From positions 62,001 through 126,000 of the forward strand of contig BDSL01000148.1 in NCBI GenBank assembly GCA_003116995.1: a stretch of 64,000 nucleotides of DNA. The letters run 5' to 3'. The notes beneath the pieces were generated by a model. The model ran no database searches and was not told the origin of the DNA. It saw only the letters and a program-made list of their open reading frames with translations. The stretch comes from Yamagishiella unicocca (lineage: Eukaryota > Chlorophyta > Chlorophyceae > Chlamydomonadales > Volvocaceae). Each line of letters begins with the position of its first letter. Position 1 is the first letter of the stretch. A program made the translations under genes and the position numbers. This document shows positions 22,637-34,800 of this stretch, piece by piece.

Positions 22637-22641
22637 TGTAA
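22637..22641 (+). terminator. TGTAA polyadenylation signal of the thiamine diphosphate carrier
   Basis: Lies 130 bases after the stop codon. Confidence 0.7.
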
Positions 22642-23136
22642 AAATACACGTCCTCTCACCCTCCAATCCCTGCTTCTCGGCACCCTGCCGTACCCGCAGT
22701 TTGGGAAGCTGCGCGACTGGTACTGCTAGCTGGATGTGCGCCCGATGCAAAGGCGGTGCTGCGGATTCATAATTGGGAACACCTGTTAAAAATGGTCGAG
22801 GGTTATAAGTGCGCGGTGGGGTGGTGGTGCGCCCGACTGCGAGTCGAAAATGTGGGCTGCAGGTGGGCTGCTTGTAATGTCCGGACCAAACTCTGGCTCT
22901 TTGAGGCGTATGCACGAAAGGCGCACAAGGGAATCCCGCGGGGCCGTTTCACGTTTAAACTAAGCTGCGCGCCAAGCCCGCGCTTAAAAACCTATTTTCG
23001 GAGCAGAGTCCGAAAATGCTGCGTTGACCAAGCCGGAAGCCTGTGGCCCTGTTTAGATAAGCGAAAGCTTTCGATATCAGGGCTGAATCCACGCGACATG
23101 TCGTCCACCGTACAAGGCTCGTCCAAGGGGGTAGAG
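22642..23136. other. Intergenic, nothing recognised
   Basis: An open frame at 22756-23190 (+) reaches into the inverted repeat and has no recognisable motif. It is not called as a gene. Confidence 0.4.
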
Positions 23137-23329
23137 GCACGCTGGGCGGCTGGGGGCAAGTTGCCCGTGACGTACTTGGACGATGTGTGAGATAATTTCG
23201 TAATTTTACTTTCTCAGTCCTTTGTTTCTTTCTTTTCTAAAAGAACCCAAATGGAGCTTGCAACGAGCTAAGAATCCTAATGCAAAGAGCGCCGCATTTT
23301 ATGACAGGTTGCGAAGTAGCGGCGGGAAG
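23137..23329 (+). repeat. Left inverted repeat arm
   Basis: Pairs with 25806-25992. The outer end reads ggcacgctggg. Confidence 0.9.
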
Positions 23330-24621
23330 GCTGGTTCCTTGAATGTTGTTGTAACTAATTATTGAACTTAAATTCATAAAGAGTTCGGAGGTGACTGGTT
23401 ATGAAAGGCGTAGTAAAGCGTGCTTGCCTGGCGTCCGTGACGTACCGTGTGCAAGTATAGTCGCCGACTGAATGCTAGCCCGAAAGCCTTCTTAGACCCG
23501 GCCAACAGCCACGTGGTTAAGCACCTCCGCCCAACGGTGGATTTCTGCTTCTGAAGCCTCACATGCGTCGGCCGTGTGGTGGAGCAGGCTGCAAAATCCG
23601 CTGAGGGCGGCCATGTCCTGAAACCGTCGGCGGCCAAAGCCACAGTTCAGTACAGTTGTCATTAATGGCTCCAGCCAACCGTGGTGCAGCTGTCGTTGTT
23701 TCCAGGCATTCACAGTGTCTGTTCACGCAGCAGCAGTAGCAGCTCTATCCAGCTCTATCTCGTTCAGCGGCCCGTGACCGAGCGAGACCACATACATTGG
23801 CCACAGGCGCGGCCTCTGTCGTGAATGCTTTCATCGCTTTGCCGCTGCCGCTGCCGCTGCCGCCACCGCCGCCACCGCCAAGATCGCCGGCATCTCCCTG
23901 AACCTCAACACTGATGCGATTTGCACCTCTGCTGCTGCCGCCGCCGCCACGGTTCGCGGATTTCCTTTGTGCACCCCGACGACTGTATGTTGCTGCCGTG
24001 GCTATTGAAGTCACTGGAGGCGCCGGCACCCAAGCCCCCGCGCCCACTTCCAACGGTGCTATCGCTGACCGTGATGCAGCTGGTGAGCCAAAAGCTGCTG
24101 CTGGTGATGAGCACTAGAAGTCAACTCGTGGGTGTGGCCGCAGGGAGGGGAGGTCGCGTCACGGCGATGGCGGGAGGGGGCGCCAGGGTGGCCGTTCATC
24201 ACGGTGGACGGTCATTACCCTCAAATGGTCCTTGCCGTTCCGCAACAAGTAGAGGTCCCTCGTCGAGCAGAAGATGGAAAAGTTGGTGAATCTGATACGG
24301 GGAAATGCCTCTCGACAAAACAGCAGCAGTGGCGGTGGGGGGAGAAGCAGTAGCAGACAGGGGGACAAAAGCATCCACATCCACTGCAGCGGTAATGGCA
24401 CAACAGGGCGCCTCAGTGGCGGATGGCTGCTTGTGCCTCGAGTCGACACCAGAATCCCGCTCCCATCTGACCAGCGGCGTGCAGGTGATCGCCCTACACA
24501 TCCACTGCTGTCCCGGTGACGGCCGCCAAGGGGCGAGATCATGGGGGGCCCCTTTGGTGAAGCTAAAATGAAAGGAGAAAAACAACGGTAAACAGCCCTT
24601 TAGCCGATGTGAAAACAATAT

Positions 24622-25105
24622 GAAAACGGCGGTGTGCGCGTTTTTGCGAAATTCGTTGGGATGGGGGGATACGGGCTCGCGCATTTCGAGGGTACCTGTC
24701 CGACAGCCCTCCAACCCGAGCCCAGAGGCCCATCTGACCATAGGGGTCCGGTCATCTGATTTAAGTTAAGGACACTGACATGGTATTTTCAGCCTTCTGA
24801 GAACGGTGGTGTGCGCGTTTTTGCTTGATTCCTTGGGGTTCGGGAGGTACGGGCTCGCGCATTTCGAGGGTAACTGTCCGACGGCCCTCCAACCCGGGCC
24901 CAGAGGCCTATCCGACCAGAGGGGTCCGCCCGGCGGATTTGAGTTGAGGACACGTTCATCATAATTGCAACCTTTTGAGAATGGTGGTGTGCGCGTCTTT
25001 GCGAAATTCGTTGGGGTTGGGGAGATATGGGCTCGCGCATTTCGAGGGTGCCCGTCCGACTGCCCTCCAACCCGGGTCCAGAGGCCTCAGAGATGGTCGA
25101 GGAGC
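24622..25105. repeat. 177-bp satellite, 2.7 copies
   Basis: Three units start near 24622, 24799 and 24976 with ga[ag]aa[ct]gg[ct]ggtgtgcgcg. Each carries gggctcgcgcatttcgaggg and gccctccaacccg. Units differ by about 10-15%, so the array is not brand new. Confidence 0.9.
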
Positions 25106-25805
25106 GGGGCTTCTGGGGCATTCGACTTCAAACCTCATTACCTGATGTGCAGGCGGGGGTACGGAAGGGGGTGCAAGAGGAGAAGTGGCCCTGCATGTGC
25201 GTTAACATTCCCCGGTTCCTCCTAAATAAAGCCATTTACAATGTACGTGCAGCCGCGATGTCTCCCGTCATGCATGCTGTGTGCGGTTTTATGTCGAAAC
25301 AATGTGGTTTCTGCTCAGGGTTGTCGTTAGGCTGGGCTGAGTGTCGTCTTGGCCTGGTTAAGGAACACAGCCAAATCAGACCGCCGTTTGGTAACTCTGC
25401 AACGAAGGTGTTTCGGGTCCAGACATATTTCCATTCCGGATACACCGTAACATGGTCGTCTATATTCCAAGAAATCCCAGCATCACTACTCTTGAGCTCA
25501 GTGTGGAACTTTGGCGGTTCCGCGTGTCCGTCCCTTGGACACGCGTGTGCTCCAAGGGTCGCGGAGAACGGGGATAGGAGCTGTAACATTTTCTTTCGAC
25601 AATAACTTACAGGGTGCAGATTCACGTCATCTATTCATTACACGCTGCGGACCTGGCGTATGCAATTAGTCGGCGCAATAATGCGCGAACGATGCAAGCA
25701 TGACCTCGCGGCTGGTGCGTTTCGTAACCTTGCAACACATATTCGGTCATACAAATTGCATCTTTTAATCACATATTTCAGGACTCTTAGCAGTGCCTTC
25801 ATGCC

Positions 25806-25992
25806 GCTTCCCGCCGCTACTTCGCAACCTGTCATGAAATGCGGCGCTCTTTGCATTAGGATTCTTAGCTCGTTGCAAGCTCCATTTGGGTTCTTTTAGA
25901 AAAGAAAGAAACAAAGGACTGAGAAAGTAAAATTACGAAATTATCTCACACATCGTCCAAGTACGTCACGGGCAACTTGCCCCCAGCGTGCC
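25806..25992 (-). repeat. Right inverted repeat arm
   Basis: Reverse complement of 23137-23329; the outer end reads ccccagcgtgcc. Confidence 0.9.
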
Positions 25993-26189
25993 TGATCCGT
26001 CCAAGGGCCGCCGGCGGGCGCATTGGCCGACTTGCCCCTGCGCCGGAAACGGTCTTGCAGCGAGTGCTGTAACGGCTAAGACTTATTACCTGTACTTATA
26101 TTTTTAGAGAGCTGCTCCGTAAGCTGCAAAGTTGAGCTGTCAAGTCAGCGTTTGAAGCTTGTGAGTCTTCGCGTCCCATAGAGGACCAG

Positions 26190-26684
26190 ATGGCGCAGGC
26201 GGCGCAGCACCTGCAGGCTGCTGGACAGTATTTGATTGTAGCCGCGCAGGCTATAGCATCTATGCCTGCCCCGGCACAGCCGGCGCCCAACATCCTTGCC
26301 CAACCCATCCCTGGAGCCCCAGCCTGGGTGCAGCCGATGCAGCAGCAAATACAGCAGCAGATACAGCAGCAGATGCAGCAGCAGATGCAGCAGACGCAGC
26401 AGCAGATGCAGCAGCAACTCATTCCCATCCGTGTGATGGCGGCGAGAGCCTACAACGCCACGGTTCCTCGCGGCGGCCACTTGGAGGCCGTGCCTTGCAC
26501 GGTGGACGGCGCCAACTTCGGGCAGGTGCCCAACAACCTGCCCACCACGCCAGAGGCGTTGATGAGGCTGAACGGCCCACAGCTCGATCCCCTACTAGTG
26601 TTCTACGGGAAGCCCACGGCTGGTGCTCTTGCGGAAAAACGCATGCGGCTGGCTCACTGCCTGGGCGTAAACATAGAGGTGTGA
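26190..26684 (+). CDS. Hypothetical Q-rich protein with SAP-like C-terminus
   Basis: Single-exon frame of 164 aa starting MAQAAQHLQAAGQYL. An amphipathic Ala-rich helix (about residues 1-30) is followed by a Pro/Ala linker (PAPAQPAPNILAQPIPG), a Gln/Met tract of about 28 residues likely to form a coiled coil, and a folded-looking segment (LEAVPCTVDGANFG). The end, PEALMRLNGPQLDPLLVFYG then GALAEKRMRLAHCLG, has the helix-loop-helix spacing of a SAP DNA-binding motif. The single exon among intron-rich genes, next to an inverted-repeat unit, suggests a mobile-element or retrocopy origin. No homologue is recognised with certainty; the SAP reading is inference. Confidence 0.55.
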   Translation: MAQAAQHLQAAGQYLIVAAQAIASMPAPAQPAPNILAQPIPGAPAWVQPMQQQIQQQIQQQMQQQMQQTQQQMQQQLIPIRVMAARAYNATVPRGGHLEAVPCTVDGANFGQVPNNLPTTPEALMRLNGPQLDPLLVFYGKPTAGALAEKRMRLAHCLGVNIEV

Positions 26685-27463
26685 GCAGGTGGTTTGCGTA
26701 GGGCTTGAGTGGAACATATGGCGTATGGCTTGAGTGGAACATAAGGGTGAAGGGGACTCGAACGATGGACCCAAGGACGAGATGCGGGCCGGAACGGGGA
26801 CGTCTGGCGTGTGGGCGCCCGGGATTCCGATGGGTTGATGAGGGGATGAGCGGCTAGGATGCGGGTACGGGTTGGGTGGGCTCTGGTGGTGAAGGCCACA
26901 CCAGTGGAACCACCGCGGCTGAGGTGGGCTCTGGTGGCGGAGGCGATATGTGCGTGGCAATTCGAGCAGCAGATGACAGCTTTTGCACATGCGCACATTG
27001 CCGCATATGTCATCGGGCACGTGCCCTGGCGCACGAGGAGGCGCCGAGCAGCAGGGTGCCAGGTAGGGTCCAGCATGTGGGCTAGGCGACATTTACTTGG
27101 GAGGGCCGGCCGCCAGGGAGCTGACTGCCATCCAGCTGATGTATGTGTTCTCCAGCCTGGCGGGCCGTAGCAGGGCCCTAAACGCGGTGAGCGGACAGTC
27201 ATTTCGAAGTCGGCCCCCTACGTAGAGGGATTGGCCCATGAACCATTACCGTAGGTGGAGCTGCAGGAGTGGAAGGGACGCTAGCTAGCGCGTGTGTGTG
27301 GGCTGTGTGTGCTAAACGTTAAGAGCATGTGCGTATGCTGTGTGGCGCGTTTTACTGGTATTCATGCTGGCTGCGCAGCTCTTTGTGTTGTGGTGCCGAT
27401 GCGGGGCCCGGTCATGAGAGGAAGGACCTTCCTTGCACCCACCCACGTGACTCATCGCCCGGC
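26685..27463. other. Intergenic, nothing recognised
   Basis: Contains a short direct repeat (ggcttgagtggaacata) at about 26702 and 26727. No gene is supported. Confidence 0.4.
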
Positions 27464-27468
27464 TTACA
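27464..27468 (-). terminator. Candidate TGTAA signal of the homeodomain gene
   Basis: TTACA on the plus strand, 555 bases past the stop, so the 3'UTR would be long. Confidence 0.4.
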
Positions 27469-28022
27469 CCAGTGTGGTCACCGGCGAACAGGGCGTGGAC
27501 GAACAATATGTGTGTGTCGAGTGTCATTGCTTGTGTGTCGCTTAAATAAGTGAGGTGCAGCTGAGTAAGACAATGGTCGCAGAATACACTAAGGGGGCTC
27601 AGATGTGATCGAGTCCGCCTGCCGGGTGCCTCCAGGCCGCGGGTGCAGCTGGGAATGCCCGCAGCCATGACACTCGCAGCTTAGCTGCCCCCAGCGGCAC
27701 TCACTTGCACTGGTGGGACGCGTAGCGGGGACCAACTGAACGGGCAGCCGTGCCCCCGCTGACGAGAAACTACGCTCATGACCCCACACCTGACACCACA
27801 CCTCTTGACCACCAACCAATTATGTTGCAGCGAACCGAATCAATAAATGCACGTACGTCACGCGGTTGAGGAAAACGGCATCGTCTTTCCCGTGCACCCA
27901 TTCGCAAAACACGTGGGCCCTTTACGGCCGTGCACGACTGCAAAGCGGCGACATCGGCGGCAAAAGCAGCCACAGCCTGAAAACATGGCAGGAACCAGCA
28001 CAGCACAGGTCGAGCGCCCCGT

Positions 28023-31000
28023 TCACTCCTCCGCATCCGACCCCGACGCGTCCTGACCATTGCCGCCATCACGCTCCGCAGCGCGCCCCCGCAGCCGGAG
28101 CCGCCGCCCCGCCCCGCCCGCAGGTGCCCCCGGGGCCTCGGCTGCTCTGAAGCGCCACGAGGCGCGCACCCGGCCACCTGCCGCCACCGCGGGGGCGTCC
28201 TCCATGAACTGCACGTTGCCAATCTGAGTGGTGGCCGTGTCGGGGCCTGGGGCGGAAGGGCGGGGCAGCGAGAGGGAAATTGGAGCAAAGCCAGGCCGAG
28301 GTGAGCTAGCGTGTGCAGCGAGCGCCGGAGCTCGGGCAGGGGTTAGGTGCCACTGGTGAGGGGGACCTGGCAGCACGCCTGCCAAACAAGGCAATTCTAT
28401 GCACACTCGTCTGCATGCTACCCCGCGTTGGCTCTGGAAACGGAGGGCCGTTAGCAGCACCAGCACCACCCCATGTGCTCCACCTCGGCAGGGTCCCTGG
28501 AGGAAATCTCCGGCTAGCGCTCCCGTCCCCGTCCTCTGCCTACCCGACTTGATCTCCATGTTCTCCGCCATGTGGCGACCCTTGTACTTCGTGGGGCTGG
28601 GCAGCGACGAGCGCAGCGCGGCCATCTCGCGGCGGCTCAGCATCACCACCTGCAGCGGTGCGGCAGAGGCGCTGACGTCACCACGACAGGCCAACACCAA
28701 GCACCAGCGCCACACACCCTCCGTGGCCATCCCCTAATCCATAGCAGCGTACCGTGGGCTCCGCCGGCTGCTGCGCAGGGCCCTTTTGCCCGGCCGCATC
28801 GCCGAGCAGTGACAGCATGCCGGATGACTCTGGGCCCGACGACGAGGAGGATGAGGTAGCGCCGCCGCCAGTGCGGTCGTCAAGGCCGTCGGCGTTGTTG
28901 AAGGCGCCCTGCAGCACGGGGACGGGGATACCAACCACGCGGAAGGGAAGGAAGGGTGTGTCGGAACAGGCGGTGCCCAAGACGTGGGGCGGGGTTGCTG
29001 TGGTAGGCTGGGGAGTCGGGGTTCAGGCAGCAGCTGCAGGCTCCAGTTCCCGCGCCCTGCCGCACCTCAATGTCGCGGTCCTTCTCCCGCAAGCTCATCC
29101 GCCCCGTGCGCTTCTGCGTGGATGAGGTGATGCCATCGGCCTCACGGCGTGCTGCGAACCACTCCGCGGCCACCTCCTTGGAGAGGCGGTGCAGCTCGTA
29201 CAAGCCGCTGTCGGCAGGACGGGGCGGGGTGGGCAAAGGAAGAAGGGGTGTGATGTGCCGGTGCAGAAGGGAACGCTTAGGCACGGTGGCGGGGCGCGAT
29301 GCAGCGGGGCATCCGTTAGCGTTCTGAGTTCAGTGTGGTGAGACACGCGGCCGACAGCAGGCTTGAAGAAGGTGCGGTCGCAAGAGGAGGCTTTCCGCAA
29401 AATTGTGGCCCAGCCAGCGCAGGGCTCTGGAGCCCCGGCCCACATTCCGACCCACTCGTGCAGCCCCCGAACCCTTACGGCCTGACGTGACCAACCCATA
29501 CCCTCCACCGTCATGGCTGCGCACACGGCCAGCGCCTCGTTTCCGCCTTCCTGACCCGCGGGTCACCCACCGTACGACATCGGCCGACGGGTAGGGTGTG
29601 CGGTCGTATATGGACTCCAGCGTGCGCAGCACCTCGCCGCTGATGCGCTTCTGCTTGTCTACGCCCAGCTGCTTGCGGACTGCATCGGGGGGAAGCGGCG
29701 CGAGGGTTGCGGGCGGGGGGCTGGGCGTGGGGCGGAATGGGGAATCAGGGCAGGGCAACTGTGCGGAGGAGAGCCCACATATCGAAAGCGCCTAGGATAC
29801 TCGAAAGCGCTTAGGATAGTGGTACGGGTACCTGGGGCCTCGCACGGGCCTCACCGGATCCGTCTACCCGGCTCCCCGCCGCCCTCGCGCAGAGAGCTGC
29901 CCCCGCTCACGGTAGAAGGGGATGAAGCCCGTCGGCACCTCCTCTCCCGGCTTGGCCGCCGCCGCTACGCGCGCGTCATTGGTGGCCTGACCCGTGGCGG
30001 CCTCCGCGGCGTCGCGGCTCTTCTGAACCACCTTCCTGGCTTCCTCCTCGCCGCGCCGCCCGGTTAGAATGGCGTCCCGCTCCCTGATGGTTACGTCAGC
30101 ACCCGGGAAATGGGGAGGGTCAGCGGGAAGCAGATGAGCAGGCACAGGGCTGGAAGAGTTTAGCGGTCTAGTGGGCGTGAGCATAGGTTGGGCGCCGAGC
30201 GAGCGCATCGGCCTCCCACGACGACGTCGCCGCCAAGCAACCCCGAGAGTACGACTCCGACAGACCTCCATCAACCCATGTCCCCGCCCTTGCCGTTTTC
30301 TCGGCCTCCTCCGTGTCCCCTCCCGCTTCCCTTGCCCCCGCCTCACTGCTGCGGCCGTAGCGCGAATTCTTTAAACCAGCCTAGCACGACGGAGCGGTCC
30401 ACATCCAGCTCGCGAGCCAGCTCCTGTATCTGCGGGTTTGGTGGGGCCGTGGGTGGGTGGGGTCGTGGGTGGGTGGGGTCGTGGGTGGGTGGGGTCGTGG
30501 GTGGGTGGGGTCGTGGGGCCCTGGCCTATGGGTGGGTAGGGGCCAAGACGCAGCATGGGGTACTGGTGTCCTGGGCAATACCTCCAAAATATCCTGAGCC
30601 CCGCACCACCAACCTGCGCTTTGCGCCGGCCGGTGGCATAAGCCAGCTGGAGTCGCTCCTCCTGCCACTGTTCCAGGGCTGGAGCTGCGTAGGCCTACAG
30701 CGTGGGCCGAGCAGTCTGTGAGCAACTAAACACCAGGGGAATGGAGTTGATCTACCCAAGCCAACTATTATTCAACCCCATGCCAGCATCCCCAGCCGTA
30801 CTACCTGCACCCCAAGATGCGAAACAGCTTGATTTTAAGGATATCCGCCCTATAAGGATATATCACCCCTCGCCCCGGCCATTACCCTCGTACTGGGTAC
30901 CTGCAAAGAACGTTCCTCTGGGCGCTCCCACCAGCCACGAACGTCCTCCTCTTCTTCACCGCGCGGTCGCCTGCTTTGTCCTCCGCTGTTTCGGTTGTTG

Positions 31001-31479
31001 AGGCTGCCTGCGCGCTCCCACGTCGAGCTGGGCGCCGGTGGCTGCGGTCGGCCGCCTCCGCCACCTTTAGACCCGCTGCTGCTTGGACCCACTTCTGTTT
31101 CGCGTTCATACCAGAGCCCAGCGTCCACATCCGGGCCCGATACCTCTGATGGACGCCGACTACTCCGGTTGCTGCTGCGCCGTTTATTTGAAGAGGCTCC
31201 GTCATTACGACCCATACAAACGATCACCAATCTAGCCTGTAAATTTCACAAGGAAGGCATTCCGCCAGCTGTAGAGACGCGACTCGCGCAATGCATAGGG
31301 CTGAGCACCAGCCGCACCACCATGACAACGTGAAATGGAAATGAAAACAAAATACAAAACCGGTCCAAACATACCTGTCGAGCCCCACGGCATTCCAGAC
31401 GCTGCACGCCAGTGGGCCGGCGGCTGGCATTTGCCCCACCCACGCGCTCTGGCCCCGTCATCTGCGCTGACAACAACAT
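28023..31479 (-). CDS. Protein with two homeodomain-like regions (OCP3-like)
   Basis: Ten exons in phase, 504 aa: 31479-31375, 31236-30901, 30694-30614, 30429-30347, 30083-29911, 29679-29571, 29207-29066, 28908-28753, 28649-28544, 28246-28023. After a basic, Ser/Gly-rich N-terminus, exons 3-4 encode LEQWQEERLQLAYATGRRKA then IQELARELDVDRSVV and LGWFKEF, fitting homeodomain helices 1-3 with the invariant Trp-Phe. Exons 6-7 encode a second, better match: RISGEVLRTLESIYDRTPYP then LYELHRLSKEVAAEWFAARR, with Trp, Phe and Arg at helix-3 positions. A charged, possibly coiled-coil linker (EEEARKVVQKSRDAA) separates them. The single-domain plant relative is OCP3, a defence and drought regulator. The C-terminus is Arg/Gly-rich and ends GSDAEE. 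Likely nuclear; the tandem arrangement is unusual. A 384-bp divergent promoter separates it from the next gene. Confidence 0.85.
30449..30515. repeat. 16-bp minisatellite (gtgggtgggtggggtc), 4 copies
   Basis: Perfect units in intron 3 of the homeodomain gene. Confidence 0.9.
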
Positions 31480-31723
31480 CTCGCTACAAAATACAAAGTG
31501 CTAGTCCGCAGATGAAGTCTTGGTGACCGTGGCCAAAAAGCTTGCCTATGAAGAATGCGGTACACCAGTATATCTACACAGTACACCCTGGATAACAAAA
31601 GGCGTTACTTTTGATTGACACATCGTGAAAGGAATAAAGGAAATGTTATTTTTCGATCCGGACGGCACGCGGCCGCTGTGCCGTGCGTGCTGTGGTGGTT
31701 TCGGGAGCCTTTTCAGCCGATGC

Positions 31724-31733
31724 TATATAAAAA
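31724..31733 (+). promoter_or_regulatory. TATA-like box (tatataaaaa)
   Basis: Lies 130 bases upstream of the ATG at 31864, in an A/T-rich stretch, within the shared divergent region. Orientation fits the plus-strand gene. Confidence 0.45.
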
Positions 31734-31863
31734 TGGAAATAGAAGCACATATAGTACAAATAGTATTTATTAATCGTGCGTATGCTTGCATAGAGGGTAT
31801 ATGTAGGCCAGATGCTCGCATCGAACGCAGCAGTCTAACGACAACGATTATTTTTATCCGCGA

Positions 31864-34800
31864 ATGAATTGCTTCGCCACCGCCCTGCAGCAACTGTGCT
31901 CTTCGGTTACTCTCAGACGAAGCCTCGTGAAGGCCAGCGGGAAGCGGCGCCTTGAGGACGTGAATTCAGACGAAGGGGTCGCGCACCCTAACACGCGGAC
32001 GGCCATCCCAACACAAACAGCACCGTCCCTAGCCCTGGGAGAGCGCCGAAAATCTATAGGGATCAAGCTGCACGGCCCAGCTGGTGAGGACGTAACGGAT
32101 GGACGGACTCTGGGTGGCGTTCGTAAGGGGCAGTCTATCACGTTTGTGGAAAGGCCCCGATTAACAACTTTGTACAGGAGAAGTTCAACGGCCCTGCCAT
32201 GAAACGCTCACCCATTACGCTCACGCGTGCGAACGCATGAGCCCTTGCCTCCTAACCAACCGCTAGGCAACGGGCAGTAACATGGCTCAACGTGCGGTTT
32301 CCAACCGACCCACATCGCGTTGCGGGTGTCATGCTACTTAAATCGTTTACATCTACGCAGGTACCGGCGAGGCGCCTTGTTCAGTGGAGTTGCAGCCGCA
32401 GATGCCCAGCTGCTCGGGCGTGGGTGGACCCACTCCTTGCAGGGAGTTTCTGGCGCATTTTCAGCCGCCCGAGCCGCTCCTCAGCAGCGCTCACATGCTC
32501 AGCAGGTAAGGACAGGATATACGCGCTGTTCTGATGACCACCGTGATGCCCAACCTGGGCTCATGCGCGCCACGCTGGCCGCCATGACGAACATATCCAC
32601 ATTGCCCATCTCTTCACAGGCAGCCTTCAGATGCGCCCCTGGAGGCCTGTCTCCTCCAACCATACGCTCAGGGTCAAACATTAAACAGAGATGAAAACCA
32701 GAGCGTCAAGCATCAAACCCAGCAGCAGCCCGAACAGCACCAGTACCGAAATCGGGAGAACGTCCCAGAACGACAGGTCCCCCTACGAGAAGGCATCGCT
32801 ATTGCCAAACCTTCAAACAACCCCACCTGCGTCCTGTCTGGCCCGGCTGGTGGTGATGCGGGTATTTCCAGGAGCAAAACCCGGTTCAACGAATGCACCG
32901 ACGGCTACGTTACCGTTGATGACAACGACAAGTTGGTAGCCCCTGCTGGGCACCCCAGCAACAAGCGCCACCCGCTGCGGCCACTTAACGTAACAGAAGC
33001 CGTTAGGCCAGCCACCCTGGTGCTTCGGGCGCCCTCCGTCTCGGGGTGCCCCTCGTTGCCTGCCTTTGGGTCCCTCCTGAAGCCGCAGATTGCGAGCCGT
33101 GCACTCCACCTGCGGCCCACTGCTGAGCCACAGCGGCAGCAGCCAAAGCCGCAGCAAGGTCAGGGCCACCTCAAGCCCCGGGACCTGCATCTGCAGCTGC
33201 CGCCACAGCTGGTAGCATCTGTGCTAACCGCCAGCAACTGCGGCGGCCAGTCAAGCCCGTCTACAGCCCCACGCAGCAAGTGGATGTCGAGCCCCGCGTC
33301 CTCCCTCGAGATGGCCACCTCAACTTTGTCTCCATCGTCGCCAAACGGTGACCTCTCCGCCGGGGCCTTCCTAGCGGCCGCAGCTGCCAGCCGCGAGCTG
33401 GTGTCGGCGCTGTCGGCGCTGATGCACCGCAACCTGCTGCCAGTTCCAGGTGCGCACATGTCACGAGGATGTGAGCGCCGGCGTTGCGGTTGCCGGCGTT
33501 GCCGGTGTTCCTATGTCACATACCCAGGGCCAAGTGCGAGGGCCTTAAGTTGACCCGCCAGTACGGCCGACGTCTCGCAAGCATGCTGTGCAAGGCTGTT
33601 TGAGGCTTATACGACGTGCGACTGGTTTATAGGGAATGTTCGGTGTATTTCGCTACGTAGCGGCGGTGGCCAGTACAGTAAATTTAACCAATAGCGGCAG
33701 TTCGGTGTAGCCTCGTCGACCCAAATCGCGCAACAAATCTAACCGCGCGCAGTGTCGTAGATGACATTCCATCGCAGTTATCGCTACCGTACGTTTGCAA
33801 ACCCACACTGGGAAGAATATCACGTCACCGTGCATGTCGCAAGGCGGTGTTTGGATCCAAAGGCCCCCCACATACAGTGAGGCCCTCCCCATAAGGCCCT
33901 CTAGCGTTCTGCCAAGCTTGCCGCCACCCACGCCCCCACTCGGCCCAGCAGGCGACCTGGTGGCCACACTGGCACACATGTACGTGCTGTGCTGGAGAGC
34001 CAGTGAAGGAGGGGCCTCGCCCGCCGCCACCCCGCTCGCTGGCACGGCTGCCTGGGCCCCACTGGAGATGTCGCCGCTGGCGGGTGTTGAGGCGGCTCGC
34101 TGCGGCAGCCCGAAGGCCGCGTCACCAGCCAGCGGTGGCAGCATCGCTGTCGAGCCACAGGACCGCCTGCTCCTGAGCTCCGACTGGTTGCTGACAGCGG
34201 TGAGGCCCATCAGTGCCAGCCTCCTTCCTAATAAGCGGGCACTTAGTCTCGGGCAGTGCACGTTAAAGAAGGTTTGAGGTTGAGGGTTCAGCGAATGGTC
34301 CTGCGCGTAAATGAAGAAACCATGATGTAATGCGAATTCATGGTATGGGAAGCTACCGAGGATATGGGTTCGGTGTTAATTTCTGATGTGGCAATTTGGG
34401 GTGACAAGCAGCGGCTCACAGGCGGCGGGTTGTGTGCCCAAAAGCTGGTACGGCGGTTCGATATAAGTTTGGAGAGCCTATTCACGCGACCCACATCGTT
34501 ACTGTTGATGTTCCCGCCATGCTGGAAATTTACACAGCGGCACTTATGACTGGCCGCATCTCGCCCCGTTCGATGTGTGCACAGCTCTGGGTGGCTGAGT
34601 CAGTGAGCAGCCAGTACCGCTGCCTGCTCTCTGACGTGTTGCTGGACTACCTGGACTACAGCGCAGCAGGTGAGCGACACGCAACGCGACCGTCGCGTGT
34701 GAGCCTTACCGGGTGCTTGGCGGCGCCTCAGCAGGAGACGTGTGAGGAAGTGGGTTGAGGAGGCGCTTGGAAGCCAGGGCGGGGTTCGGCTGTAATACCG

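Larger units (their letters stand above)
23137..25992. mobile_element. 2.86-kb unit bounded by about 190-bp inverted repeats
   Basis: The left arm, 23137-23329, and right arm, 25806-25992, are near-identical reverse complements, differing by an 8-bp insertion near the outer end and by substitutions at the inner end. Both contain ctttctcagtcctttgtttc and caagttgcccgtgacgtac (left-arm sense). The interior holds a 177-bp satellite and short open frames with no transposase motif; for example 23713-23492 (-) reads MTTVLNCGFGRRRFQDMA. The 10-mer cgtccaaggg occurs in direct orientation just outside both ends (about 23121 and 26000), a possible but imperfect target duplication. Best read as a non-autonomous or decayed TIR/foldback element. 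Confidence 0.6.

Noticed and set aside
22756..23190. 144-codon plus-strand frame
   Set aside because: No motif, enters the inverted repeat arm, no splice or homology support.
24199..25121. Minus-strand frames across the 177-bp satellite
   Set aside because: Repeated peptides simply follow the satellite unit; no start or partner exon is convincing.
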